Shown here: positions 8,834-16,064 of the stretch, piece after piece
How positions within the stretch are numbered: the stretch's first letter is position 1
How the letters are laid out: the number at the start of each line of letters is the position of its first letter
Assembly: GCA_043800975.1 (NCBI GenBank)
Contig: JAZDMK010000058.1
Span: forward strand, 1 to 21,057
From: JAZDMK01 sp043800975
GTDB taxonomy: Bacteria > Bacteroidota > Bacteroidia > Bacteroidales > JAHJDW01
Direction of reading: 5' to 3'
Length of the DNA stretch: 21,057 nt
Translations under genes and position numbers: made by a program
Notes under the pieces: generated by a model
Database searches by the model: none
Told to the model about the DNA's origin: nothing
What the model saw: only the letters and a program-made list of their open reading frames with translations

Positions 8834-10273
8834 TTATTTAATATTTTTCAGAAATTCAAAAAACAAACGTACACCCACGCCTGTGCCGCCAAAGGTACGA
8901 TATCCGTCTTTACTTTCAATAAATGCGGGACCGGCTATATCCAGATGGATCCAGGGATAGTCGATAAAATGTGCAAGGAACTTACCGGCAGTAATAGCTC
9001 CGGCCTGTGAACCGCCGATATTTTTAATGTCTGCAATTTCCGATTTGATGGAATCTTCATAATCATCCCAGAAAGGAAATTCTGCGATCCGCTCGTGCAC
9101 CTGCAATCCGCAATCTTTGAGTTTTTCCATGACACTTTTTGGAGCCGTGCCCATGCCGACCATTCCTCCGCGACCAATGGCCTGCGAAGCTGCACCCGTC
9201 AGTGTTGCAATGTCAATAACCAGTTCGGGTTTGTATTGTTTTGCATAACTCAATGCATCACTTAAAATCAATCTTCCTTCTGCATCGGTACTAAAAATTT
9301 CAACGGTAACGCCATTGTGCATGCTGAGTACATCGCCCGATACATAAGCCTTTCCGTCGGGCATGTTATCGGTACAGGGAATTAATCCGATTACATGTAC
9401 CGGAAGTTTTGCTTTGGCAATAGCCACAAATGCTCCCGCTACGGCTGCTGCACCCGACATGTCGCTCTTCATGAAATCCATGAAAGCGCCGGGCTTCACA
9501 TTTACACCACCGGTGTCCATCATCACACCTTTTCCTACAAGTACATATGGTTTTTTATTACTGTATTTTTTCGGTTTCCATTCCAGTATATTAAAAGTAG
9601 GCGGGTTGTTGCTTCCTTTGTTTACATTAATCAGTCCGGTAAATTTCAGCGAATGAATTTTTGCTTTCGTTAAAACATCTACATGAAAGCCGCATTGTTT
9701 CCCGAGTTTTGATACTTCACTGGAAAACTGTGTGGCAGTCATGGTGCAGGGAGGTTCGTTGATCCATGTGCGTGCAAGCAATGTTCCTTCCGATGTTGCA
9801 AGCATTTGTTCCAATGCAACTGCATATTTTTTTTCAGCAACAATTTTAATTTCTTTCAGCGAATTTTTCTTCTCATCCGCTTTTTCCTTGTATTTCAGAA
9901 ACTGATAATTGCCCAGCACCATTCCTTCGGCAAGTGCGATCAGTGCTTCTGTATCGTTGATTGCATCGGCAATGCAGACACTTTTCATTTTGTGTTTGTT
10001 CAATGCAACACCAAAATGATCACCGGCACGGCGATATTTTTCCAACAGTGCGGGACGCTCTTCTTTCGATTTTTTTTCAGGAACAAAAATAAACAACAAT
10101 GAATCGAGACGATTGATAAAAATCTTGTCTTTCTTATGTTCCAGCGATTCCTTTACATATTTTATTTCTGCTTTGCTGAGGCCGAATTTTTCGAAAGATG
10201 TTTTCTTTTCTGCAACCAGAAGGATGTTTCCACCTTTGGATATTTTGTCAGTGAGAAGTACTTGTGTATTCAT
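8834..10273 (-). CDS. pepA: Leucyl aminopeptidase, M17 family
   Basis: The 479-residue cytosolic metallo-aminopeptidase removes N-terminal residues from peptides. The C-terminal catalytic domain is complete. It has VGKGVMMDTGG, KPGAFMDFMKSDMSGAAAV and STDAEGRLILSDAL. The residues matching the E. coli PepA metal and active-site set are K248, D253, K260, D271, D330, E332 and R334, with identical spacing. The canonical FDSGG is MDTGG here, a mild variant. The N-terminal domain (about 1-160) is lysine-rich and poorly conserved, as usual for the family. It is the first gene of the minus-strand operon with pdxA and murF-alr, starting from ATG 10273 and divergent from mqnC across 88 bp. No good ribosome site precedes it: an AGGAG on the minus strand lies over 20 nt upstream, too far to act. 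Confidence 0.95.
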   Translation of the reverse strand: MNTQVLLTDKISKGGNILLVAEKKTSFEKFGLSKAEIKYVKESLEHKKDKIFINRLDSLLFIFVPEKKSKEERPALLEKYRRAGDHFGVALNKHKMKSVCIADAINDTEALIALAEGMVLGNYQFLKYKEKADEKKNSLKEIKIVAEKKYAVALEQMLATSEGTLLARTWINEPPCTMTATQFSSEVSKLGKQCGFHVDVLTKAKIHSLKFTGLINVNKGSNNPPTFNILEWKPKKYSNKKPYVLVGKGVMMDTGGVNVKPGAFMDFMKSDMSGAAAVAGAFVAIAKAKLPVHVIGLIPCTDNMPDGKAYVSGDVLSMHNGVTVEIFSTDAEGRLILSDALSYAKQYKPELVIDIATLTGAASQAIGRGGMVGMGTAPKSVMEKLKDCGLQVHERIAEFPFWDDYEDSIKSEIADIKNIGGSQAGAITAGKFLAHFIDYPWIHLDIAGPAFIESKDGYRTFGGTGVGVRLFFEFLKNIK

Positions 10274-10361
10274 ATTTTAAATTTTATAAGGAGGTCTCCT
10301 GAATTATATGCAAATTTGTAAAAAATTTTCATATTTGCCCTGAAACCTTGTCAATTCTTTT

Positions 10362-11450
10362 GTGAATACCGAAGCAATTATACAGAAAGCCCTGCACAGC
10401 GAGTGGATCAGCGTTGATGAAGCATGCATTCTCTTTAGGGAAATGCCGCTGAATGAATTAATGGCGCTGGGTCACAACGTCCGGATGCAGCATCACAAGG
10501 AACAAAAGGTGAGCTGGATCATCGACCGGAATGTGAACATTACCAATGTGTGCAGCTGTGCCTGTCGTTTCTGTAATTTTCACTGTGCTGTGAATAGTGA
10601 AGATGCGTATGTGACAACATTGGAACAATACAGGAAAAAAATTACTGAATTATTTGAACTGGGTGGTGATCAACTTTTGCTGCAGGGCGGACTGAATCCC
10701 GCACTAGGACTGACTTGGTATGAAGATTTATTCAGGACACTGAAGCTGGAATTTCCTTTGTTGAAGCTGCATGCGCTGGGTCCTCCGGAGATTGCCTTTT
10801 TAGCGAAGAAAGAAAATACAGATTACGAAACTGTACTCACTCGCCTGATGAAAGCCGGGCTGGACAGCCTTCCCGGAGCGGGAGCCGAAATACTTTCCGA
10901 CCGTGTGCGCAAAATTGTTTCACCTGCCAAATGCAGTACAAAAGAATGGTATGATGTGATGCGCGCTGCACATCAATTACATATGATCACTTCCGCCACC
11001 ATGATGTTTGGTCATGCGGAAACACTAGAAGAACGAATGCAACACATGGCTGATGTGCGTGTAGTACAAAACGAGAAACCTGCGGGAGCGCCCGGATTTA
11101 TTGCCTTTATCGCATGGCCCTTTCAGCAGAAAGATACGAAACTGCAAAAATTGCATGGAACATTTAATGCAGTAACAGAAGAAGAATATTTGCGCATGGT
11201 TGCAATCAGCCGCATCATGCTTCCCAATGTGGACAATATACAGGCCTCTTGGCTGACGGTGGGGAAAGAGGCAGCGAAAAAATGCCTGCATGCCGGCGCG
11301 AACGATTTGGGTTCGGTGATGATTGAGGAGAATGTGGTTTCGGCGGCGGGTGCGCACTTTACGATGACGCCGGAGGAGATGGTGAAGACGATTGGTGATG
11401 CGGGGTTTGAAGCGGCGCGGAGGAATCAGAAGTATGAATTTCTGAATTGA
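10362..11450 (+). CDS. mqnC: Cyclic dehypoxanthinyl futalosine synthase (radical SAM)
   Basis: The 362-residue radical SAM enzyme of the futalosine pathway cyclises dehypoxanthine futalosine on the way to menaquinone. The SAM-cluster motif CxxxCxxC is C64, C68, C71 in NVCSCACRFCNFHC, with additional cysteines at 66 and 75. Other MqnC-like motifs are DRNVNITNVC, LLLQGGLNPALGLTWYEDL, LGPPEIAFL, PGAGAEILSD, TSATMMFGHAET, AFIAWPFQ, SWLTVGKEAA and ANDLGSVMIEENVVSAAG. The related MqnE and CofH/HpnR-like enzymes lack this combination, so MqnC is preferred. The start is GTG at 10362, since the conserved sequence begins within a few residues. The gene stands alone, divergent from pepA, and the other mqn genes are not in the window. 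A CATATTTG box at 10330-10337 resembles a -7 element with one mismatch but lacks a well-placed -33 box. Confidence 0.92.
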   Translation: MNTEAIIQKALHSEWISVDEACILFREMPLNELMALGHNVRMQHHKEQKVSWIIDRNVNITNVCSCACRFCNFHCAVNSEDAYVTTLEQYRKKITELFELGGDQLLLQGGLNPALGLTWYEDLFRTLKLEFPLLKLHALGPPEIAFLAKKENTDYETVLTRLMKAGLDSLPGAGAEILSDRVRKIVSPAKCSTKEWYDVMRAAHQLHMITSATMMFGHAETLEERMQHMADVRVVQNEKPAGAPGFIAFIAWPFQQKDTKLQKLHGTFNAVTEEEYLRMVAISRIMLPNVDNIQASWLTVGKEAAKKCLHAGANDLGSVMIEENVVSAAGAHFTMTPEEMVKTIGDAGFEAARRNQKYEFLN

Positions 11451-11455
11451 ATAAA

Positions 11456-11476
11456 GAACAAGGAGCAAGGAACAAG
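11456..11476 (+). repeat. Three tandem purine-rich heptamers after mqnC
   Basis: GAACAAG, GAGCAAG and GAACAAG follow each other without gaps from 6 nt after the mqnC stop. The unit length matches the heptamer runs at 16499 and 20928, though the sequence differs. Confidence 0.7.
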
Positions 11477-11544
11477 GAATTATTCGAACTCATTTATTGA
11501 TTTTATATGTATTCTCATGGCTCGCTTTGCTCGATTTCGAAGTG

Positions 11545-11563
11545 TTTGCTGAAATTCAGCAAA
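11545..11563 (+). terminator. Possible mqnC terminator hairpin
   Basis: A perfect inverted repeat, TTTGCTGAA and TTCAGCAAA separated by one base, is followed within 5 nt by a T-rich stretch (11569-11590). It lies 95 nt after mqnC and faces the convergent regulator gene. The stem is AT-rich and the tail is not a pure T-run, so this is only plausible. Confidence 0.35.
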
Positions 11564-11605
11564 TGAAGTTTTTCTATCTTTTTATATTTTAATAAACAGT
11601 TTCTT

Positions 11606-11980
11606 TTATTCTATTCCATCTCTTTTCAGTTCCGGGGGTTTATTTTCGGTGAGGTCTTTTGAGAGCTTTTTCAACTGGTCGAGCGGGATGGATGAAAAGA
11701 TTTGTTTCCAGTTGAATTGCTGGGAAGACTTGCGCAAGTGGTAAAGCGGATGGGAATCGGGCAGTGGAAAGTTTTTATCCGGCTTCCAATACATGAAATC
11801 ATAGGGTTCACAGTTTAACACCCGGCAAAGTTTTTCGACGTGATCCATTCGAACGGTGCGCAGGGTGTTTTGAATGAGAGAAGTTGCCGTATGCGGCGTG
11901 AAACCATTCTTTACAAGGAAAGAATACGGGCGATCGATGTTGCGTGCCCTGAAGATCTCGGTAAGATTGAAGAATAACAT
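11606..11980 (-). CDS. XRE-like helix-turn-helix transcriptional regulator
   Basis: The 124-residue protein has a single Cro/C1-type helix-turn-helix in its first 70 residues: FNLTEIFRARNIDRPYSFL, then the recognition region GFTPHTATSLIQN, then MDHVEKLCRVLNCEPYDFMYW. The closing pattern, leucine-rich helix then CxPxDxxxW, is common in short Bacteroidota regulators. The C-terminal 50 residues are charged (HLRKSSQQFNWKQIF ... LKKLSKDLTENKPPEL) and may mediate dimerisation. The start is ATG 11980. The gene converges on mqnC. Its upstream side faces a 670-bp stretch of repeats rather than a normal promoter region, and I see no TAnnTTTG box for it. Targets are unknown. The 21-bp array starting 48 bp upstream of its start codon is a possible binding region, which is a guess from position only. 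Confidence 0.8.
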   Translation of the reverse strand: MLFFNLTEIFRARNIDRPYSFLVKNGFTPHTATSLIQNTLRTVRMDHVEKLCRVLNCEPYDFMYWKPDKNFPLPDSHPLYHLRKSSQQFNWKQIFSSIPLDQLKKLSKDLTENKPPELKRDGIE

Positions 11981-12027
11981 GGCTGCATGGGGTTTTAAAT
12001 TGTTTGCTAAAGGCTTATGTAAGTTAT

Positions 12028-12279
12028 ACTGTTCAAGACTACGGGATGATTTTATCTAATAACGTTGGTACTGCACGAAATATTGTATATCATCTTCAAA
12101 AAGCGGGGAATATTGTTTTAAAAGTAAATGCAGCTGTTTTAAATGCTGATATTACTGTTATAAAAGATGTTTGGACTGTTCAAAAAATCAATAAAACTGT
12201 TGCAAAGATAAGTGCACTAATTCAAAAAGTAATTAGGCTAATTCGAAGTGACGGGATTACTGTTCGAAGTGACGGGAGC
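12028..12279 (+). repeat. Degenerate 21-bp tandem array, twelve units in phase
   Basis: Twelve consecutive 21-bp units start at 12028, 12049, 12070, 12091, 12112, 12133, 12154, 12175, 12196, 12217, 12238 and 12259 with no insertion or deletion. Most units begin ACTGTT or a close variant such as ATTGTT, GCTGTT or CTAATT, followed by CAAAAAGT-like bases and often a GGG at positions 16-18. Units 11 and 12 share 15 identical bases (TTCGAAGTGACGGGA). A 12-base direct repeat, GTTTGCTAAAGG, occurs at 12002-12013 and 12296-12307, exactly 14 units apart, so decayed units probably extend on both sides. Together with the next array this fills most of the 670-bp gap between the regulator and the gene at 12651. 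Confidence 0.85.
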
Positions 12280-12321
12280 GTTAAGGGATTGGAAAGTTTG
12301 CTAAAGGAAAATGAATTGTAG
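12046..12321 (+). CDS. Possible small heptad-repeat protein within the 21-bp array
   Basis: The 21-bp repeat keeps one frame open. From ATG 12046 (or TTG 12004) to the stop at 12319-12321 it encodes 91 residues with a seven-residue period. Hydrophobic residues sit at repeat positions 2 and 5, as in TVQKINK, TVAKISA and LIQKVIR, a spacing that could form a coiled coil. No domain is recognised and no promoter or ribosome site is evident. The repetition is visible at DNA level including third codon positions, so a non-coding array that happens to be open is at least as likely. Confidence 0.25.
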   Translation: MILSNNVGTARNIVYHLQKAGNIVLKVNAAVLNADITVIKDVWTVQKINKTVAKISALIQKVIRLIRSDGITVRSDGSVKGLESLLKENEL

Positions 12322-12385
12322 CTTCCTGAAATTTACTTTGATCTTGATGGAATTGAATGGGGGATTGTTGGGTATGAGAGGAAAG

Positions 12386-12540
12386 TTTCTGCCACGAAAA
12401 CACCAAAACACGAAAGTTCACAAAAGCTTTCTGCCACAGAAACACGGAAACACAGAAGTACACGGAAGTTCTCTGCCACCAAGACTCCAAAGTTCACAAA
12501 ATTACAATGCCACGGAAACAATAATAAACACAAGTAGGCG
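12386..12540 (+). repeat. 42-bp tandem repeat array (TGCCAC units)
   Basis: The hexamer TGCCAC recurs at 12390, 12432 and 12474, exactly 42 bp apart, and again at 12508 in a shortened last unit. Each unit continues with A/C-rich text such as GAAACACGGAAACAC and AAGTTCAC, with an internal period near 7 bp. No coding function is apparent. The open frame crossing it simply repeats FLPxKHxNTxVH-like residues. Confidence 0.8.
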
Positions 12541-12601
12541 AAAAGTAATTGGTTTATATGAACAGCTAAACGTATGGATTTTAAATAAAGGCTAAATATA
12601 T

Positions 12602-12632
12602 TTTGAGGTTTAAGGAAAGGGTGGTATTTTTG
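12602..12632 (+). promoter_or_regulatory. Canonical Bacteroidota promoter for the gene at 12651
   Basis: TTTG at 12602-12605 and TATTTTTG at 12625-12632 are separated by 19 nt. This matches the Bacteroidota consensus (TTTG, 19-21 nt, TAnnTTTG) fully. Transcription should start near 12639, about 12 nt before the ATG. Confidence 0.7.
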
Positions 12633-12650
12633 GGAGCTTAGAAAAACAAA

Positions 12651-13589
12651 ATGAGAAAATTAAATTGTTTTATTGCTTGTGCTTTTGGAAGACCAGATGT
12701 TGATGAAATTTATAATAAATCTTTAAAAAAGGTTTTAAAAAAATTAAACATTAATGCATTACGAGTTGATAAAATAAATCACAATGAAAATATTGATAAA
12801 AAGATTATTGAATTAATTAAAAAATGTGATTTTTGTATTGCCGATTTAACATACGCCAGACCATCTGTTTACTATGAAGCTGGTTATGTTCATGGAATGA
12901 AAAAAGAAGTGATTTTTACTGCTAGAAAAGATCACTTTTCATCCAAAAAGGAAGATCATTTAAAAATTCATTTCGATCTTTTAACAAAAAACATTATTAG
13001 CTGGAAAACCCCAAATTTTACTTTTGAGAAATCAATTTCAGAAAGAATCAAACTAATTACGACTCCAATTTATAAAAGTAACGTTAAAAAAGAGATTGAT
13101 ATTATAAATCAAATGACATTTAAAACATTATCTCTTAAAGAAAAAGTTTCTAAAATTGAGGATATATGTAAAAAAGAATTTAAGTCAAGGGGTTTTGTAG
13201 AAACTCAAATGGATTTAAGTCAACGCTTTAGAATTATTGCTAAAAAAACTAGATTTTCAAAGAATATTATACTTTTTCAAGTTGACAATAGTTTTACAGA
13301 GCACGATTTGTATTTATATAAATGGGAAGTTGAAAAACAAGTGAATTGGAATTTGGAGAAGATTAAAACAAAAAATGCAAACGTAATAGTATTATTGATC
13401 TCACTAATGAATTGCCCAGATAATAGAATTCATAAAATGTTTCCTTCATACAAAAGAGAATCGGAACAAAAAATATTTTCTTCGACAAAAATTAGTGATT
13501 TTATTAATCAGTCAAAATTCATTTTTATTGATAATGTGAAGTCATTAGAGGAGGTTAAAATTAAAATTAAAGAATTGAAGTTGTTTTAA
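12651..13589 (+). CDS. Deoxyribosyltransferase/TIR-like nucleotide-binding protein, possible defence gene
   Basis: The 312-residue protein has a recognisable N-terminal domain (about 1-125). It starts LNCFIACAFG, continues with DEIYNKSLKKVLKKL and RVDKINHNENIDKKI, then reaches CDFCIADLTYARPSVYYEAGYVHG (60-82, quoted in part: ADLTYARPSVYYEAG) and VIFTARKD. This layout, with the acidic residue E76 in the YEAG turn, resembles nucleoside 2-deoxyribosyltransferase-like and TIR-like folds, some of which are NAD- or nucleotide-cleaving effectors of anti-phage systems. The C-terminal 180 residues are lysine-rich and not recognised. The DNA is far more AT-rich than the flanking core genes (sampled lines 15-25% G+C against about 50% in mqnC), which suggests horizontal origin. 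It has its own strong promoter and follows a repeat island. A lipoprotein gene starts 24 nt downstream, but no known defence partner is adjacent. Defence is inference; the fold call is moderate. Confidence 0.65.
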   Translation: MRKLNCFIACAFGRPDVDEIYNKSLKKVLKKLNINALRVDKINHNENIDKKIIELIKKCDFCIADLTYARPSVYYEAGYVHGMKKEVIFTARKDHFSSKKEDHLKIHFDLLTKNIISWKTPNFTFEKSISERIKLITTPIYKSNVKKEIDIINQMTFKTLSLKEKVSKIEDICKKEFKSRGFVETQMDLSQRFRIIAKKTRFSKNIILFQVDNSFTEHDLYLYKWEVEKQVNWNLEKIKTKNANVIVLLISLMNCPDNRIHKMFPSYKRESEQKIFSSTKISDFINQSKFIFIDNVKSLEEVKIKIKELKLF

Positions 13590-13613
13590 ATTATTTATAA
13601 AAAAGCAATTAAA

Positions 13614-14396
13614 ATGAAACGCTTCATCATCCCACTTTTATTGCTTGCCGGTTGTGTTCAGCCAGAGAAGTATGAACCGAAATTTGAATTGGATTATTAT
13701 AAGGTAAGTGTCAGGAATGACCAAGGACAGGTATATAAAGATATTGAATTTGCACGCCACCCAAACTGTGATACATTGGAATCAATCATTTATTACGGTT
13801 ATAATAAAAAAGGGCTTTTGAATAAAGAAACAGAAATTCATTTTACCCATAAATATAATATCACTTATGCATATACTTACGATTCTTCAAATTTTCAAAC
13901 TGCACAAATCTTAATTAATAGTAAAGGTGATACAACTTTTCAATTTAGATATGAGTTTGATAAAAAGGAGAATTGCAAAATAAGCAGACAGTATAAAAAG
14001 AAACTGATTCAGCAATGGCATAAGGTTTTTTTAGATTCAAAAAAAAGACAGATTCGAACAATATCTTATTATTATGATACAAATGATACAATAATCGATT
14101 CCACTTTTTGGATAAATGAATTTCAAAGTATTGAAAAAAATTATTCCAGAAAAGGTATTAAAACAACATATTCCGAGTTTTATGATAAAAAAGGAGAAAC
14201 ATGGAAGCAAATAAGGTACAATGATAGTGGGAAGATAGAAGAGATACTTTTATGGATACGTAATCATGAAAACAAACCTTTTCTTACTGTGTTTGTGGAT
14301 AAGAATAATGAAGTAAAAACGGTTGCTGTTTACAAATACAATTCCAGAGGACAAGTGATGATAACGGAATGGTACAAACCAAAAACTGAGAAATGA
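13614..14396 (+). CDS. Lipoprotein with YD/RHS-like repeats, function unknown
   Basis: The 260-residue protein begins with a lipoprotein signal peptide, MKRFIIPLLLLAGC, with the lipobox cysteine at residue 14. The rest is a series of beta-strand-like segments with tyrosines and turns, for example YAYTYDSSN, FRYEFDKKEN, SEFYDKKGE, IRYNDSGKIEE and YKYNSRGQVMITEWY. These recall the YD/RHS-like or MORN-like repeats of many Bacteroidota lipoproteins of unknown role. It probably sits in the periplasm or outer membrane. The start lies 24 nt after the preceding gene, so cotranscription from the 12602 promoter is possible. The last four bases overlap the next lipoprotein start (ATGA), indicating coupling to that gene. 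No enzymatic motif is visible. Confidence 0.7.
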   Translation: MKRFIIPLLLLAGCVQPEKYEPKFELDYYKVSVRNDQGQVYKDIEFARHPNCDTLESIIYYGYNKKGLLNKETEIHFTHKYNITYAYTYDSSNFQTAQILINSKGDTTFQFRYEFDKKENCKISRQYKKKLIQQWHKVFLDSKKRQIRTISYYYDTNDTIIDSTFWINEFQSIEKNYSRKGIKTTYSEFYDKKGETWKQIRYNDSGKIEEILLWIRNHENKPFLTVFVDKNNEVKTVAVYKYNSRGQVMITEWYKPKTEK

Positions 14397-15151
14397 AACA
14401 CTTGCTGATCGTTTTGTGTCCTCTTTTTTTACTTCTCACTTTCTCTCAATGCAAAAAAGAGGAGGCAAGCTCAAAGTCTTTTGCAAAATGGGTTTCGGGC
14501 ATGCCGGTTTTTGTTAAATCAAAAAGTAAGGTAAGTGAAATTGCTAAAGCACAAGCTGCAAAACGAAGACAGATGCCGGGTTTTTTTGAGCAGACACTGG
14601 TAGTAAATGATAAAATGATTACGAATACGACAGGGTTGAAAGTTTATCTTCTTTATAATTCTTTGTCCACCCGTTATGGTAAAATTCGTACTGGTGAACC
14701 TTTTCAGTCCAGCATTCAATTATGCGAAGCCGATGGTATGTTAGTTAATTTGTGGGGTCTTCAGTTTACACTCGAACCTGATGGAATAATCATTAACACC
14801 AAGAAGAAGCACTCTTGTAAAATTTTAAAAGAATGCAAATATTTTGGAACTAATTATAATGTTAATGAGTTACCAGATGGAACATTTAATATTTGGGAAA
14901 ATCTAGGAAAAAAGACTAATAGTACAGAACTGGGAAATTTCGTTGTACATTCGAAACACTTGCAATGTCAGGATACAGGCAATAACCCCTTTAAACTATA
15001 TCATGATGGTGGTGTTTTATGCTTTAATGGAATTGGAAATTTATCGTTCTTTGAATATGATACAAACCATAACGGTAAGAAAGATATTTATTTGTGCAAT
15101 ATGTATGACTGCTTAAGCAGGCTGGAGATATACAAAATCACGGATCAATGA
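14393..15151 (+). CDS. Putative surface lipoprotein, function unknown
   Basis: The 252-residue protein starts with ATG 14393, overlapping the previous stop by 4 bp (ATGA). The signal peptide ends LLLTFSQCKKEEAS. The cysteine at 20 is preceded by Q, a relaxed lipobox seen in Bacteroidota. CKKEE after cleavage resembles the lipoprotein export signal (lysine then acidic residues after the cysteine) that sends lipoproteins to the cell surface in this phylum. Five or so further cysteines occur in the C-terminal half (SCKILKECKYF, LQCQDTG, LCFNG, LCNMYDC). A DTNHNGKKD loop near the end has the DxNxNGxxD pattern typical of calcium-binding or integrin-like loops. No family is recognised. Coupled translation with the upstream lipoprotein suggests they act together. 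Confidence 0.7.
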   Translation: MKHLLIVLCPLFLLLTFSQCKKEEASSKSFAKWVSGMPVFVKSKSKVSEIAKAQAAKRRQMPGFFEQTLVVNDKMITNTTGLKVYLLYNSLSTRYGKIRTGEPFQSSIQLCEADGMLVNLWGLQFTLEPDGIIINTKKKHSCKILKECKYFGTNYNVNELPDGTFNIWENLGKKTNSTELGNFVVHSKHLQCQDTGNNPFKLYHDGGVLCFNGIGNLSFFEYDTNHNGKKDIYLCNMYDCLSRLEIYKITDQ

Positions 15152-15194
15152 AATTCAACCCTTCCCAATAATTTTCTATAAAGAAAGATCAACC

Positions 15195-15791
15195 ATGAAA
15201 AAATTTATTCTTACATTTTGTTGTTCTTTGTTGCTGATTGTGTCCGCAAAGTCGCAGACGGGAAGCAGTGCGGAAATTATCAAATCGAAAGGCATCGGAA
15301 TTCAGGCTTTGTTTTCGGAAAAGGTGGACAGTGTGTATATGCCGCTGATTGATAAATGTATTGAAATTGCCATGCTGAAGTTCAATGCAGAAAAGCATCA
15401 ATATAAAGTGCACCCGATGATATTAGAAGATTCAGCCAGACTGATTCTGAATTTCAGTCGTGCAAAGTTCCGAACGAAAGAAGATAAAACAACGGGCTGT
15501 GTAGTTTCTTTACTGGGTTTGGTGGCTCTGCCCTATATAGTTTACATGGTATCGAAAGGGACATTTATTCTGGCAGCCTGGTATTATCCTGTTGATATAA
15601 TTGATCTGAAAATTAAGGTGAATCCTGCTGTTTGTATCAATTACAAGTCAGCCTGGACATTTAATCTGAATTTTGATTCTTATTTCCAAAGCGAAATAAA
15701 AAGAAAGAAACGAGCTGAAAAAGTACTAACGAACAGATTACTAAAAATTTTAAAAAGAATTGACAGGCAGGTGATGAAATGCAGTGCCTAA
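15195..15791 (+). CDS. Hypothetical exported protein
   Basis: The 198-residue protein begins with a clear signal peptide (MKKFILTFCCSLLLIVSAKSQ, cut near SQ-TG). A second hydrophobic stretch at about 104-128 (CVVSLLGLVALPYIVYMVS, then FILAAWYY) may be a membrane anchor. The C-terminus is basic (EIKRKKRAEKVLTNRLLKILKRIDRQVMK). I do not recognise the family. The start lies 43 nt after the preceding lipoprotein, in the same direction, with a purine-rich AAAGAAAG upstream of the ATG. Its G+C is higher than that of the gene at 12651, closer to the genome average, so it need not share that gene's origin. Confidence 0.65.
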   Translation: MKKFILTFCCSLLLIVSAKSQTGSSAEIIKSKGIGIQALFSEKVDSVYMPLIDKCIEIAMLKFNAEKHQYKVHPMILEDSARLILNFSRAKFRTKEDKTTGCVVSLLGLVALPYIVYMVSKGTFILAAWYYPVDIIDLKIKVNPAVCINYKSAWTFNLNFDSYFQSEIKRKKRAEKVLTNRLLKILKRIDRQVMKCSA

Positions 15792-15827
15792 TGGTTGGGA
15801 AAAATTGTATCTTTATAAGAAATTTTT

Positions 15828-16064
15828 ATGACCACCTTTGAGCTTAAAAAATTACTCATTCACAAGATTACCGAGATTAATGACATTTCATTTCTCAAGG
15901 CCATTAAAACTATTCTTGATTCAAAAACAGATCAAGAAGTTATGGCTTTAACATCGGATCAGCGCGACGAAATCATGGAATCGAAAAAGCAGATAGAGCA
16001 AGGCAATTATATAGATCAGGATAATCTAGATAAAGAAATTCGGAGATGGGTAAACAAAAATTAA
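15828..16064 (+). CDS. Antitoxin of a type II toxin-antitoxin pair
   Basis: The 78-residue, acidic and mostly helical protein starts MTTFELKKLLIHKITEIND, continues FLKAIKTILDSK and ALTSDQRDEIMESKKQIEQG, and ends DKEIRRWVNKN. This is the usual make-up of small Bacteroidota antitoxins encoded just before RelE/ParE-family toxins: an N-terminal helix bundle and a C-terminal tail ending in a tryptophan-containing helix. The last 19 bases overlap the start of the toxin-like frame (ATG 16046), the normal arrangement for such pairs. Here the toxin is broken after 32 codons, so this is an orphan antitoxin that may persist as an anti-addiction element or be decaying. The family call rests on context plus general resemblance. 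Confidence 0.65.
   Translation: MTTFELKKLLIHKITEINDISFLKAIKTILDSKTDQEVMALTSDQRDEIMESKKQIEQGNYIDQDNLDKEIRRWVNKN

Noticed and set aside
10290..10301. GGAGGTCTCC as ribosome site or operator for pepA
   Set aside because: Its minus-strand AGGAG is more than 20 nt from the start codon, too far for initiation, and a 5-bp inverted repeat alone is weak evidence for an operator.
11025..11468. 147-codon minus-strand open frame
   Set aside because: It is antisense to the conserved C-terminal half of mqnC and has no protein features of its own.
12028..12540. CRISPR array
   Set aside because: Units are contiguous and degenerate, with no unique spacers, and no cas genes are near.
12311..12595. 94-codon plus-strand open frame over the 42-bp array
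   Set aside because: Its sequence is just the translated repeat (a 14-residue period equal to 42 bp), the start lies in the previous repeat, and no domain or promoter supports it.
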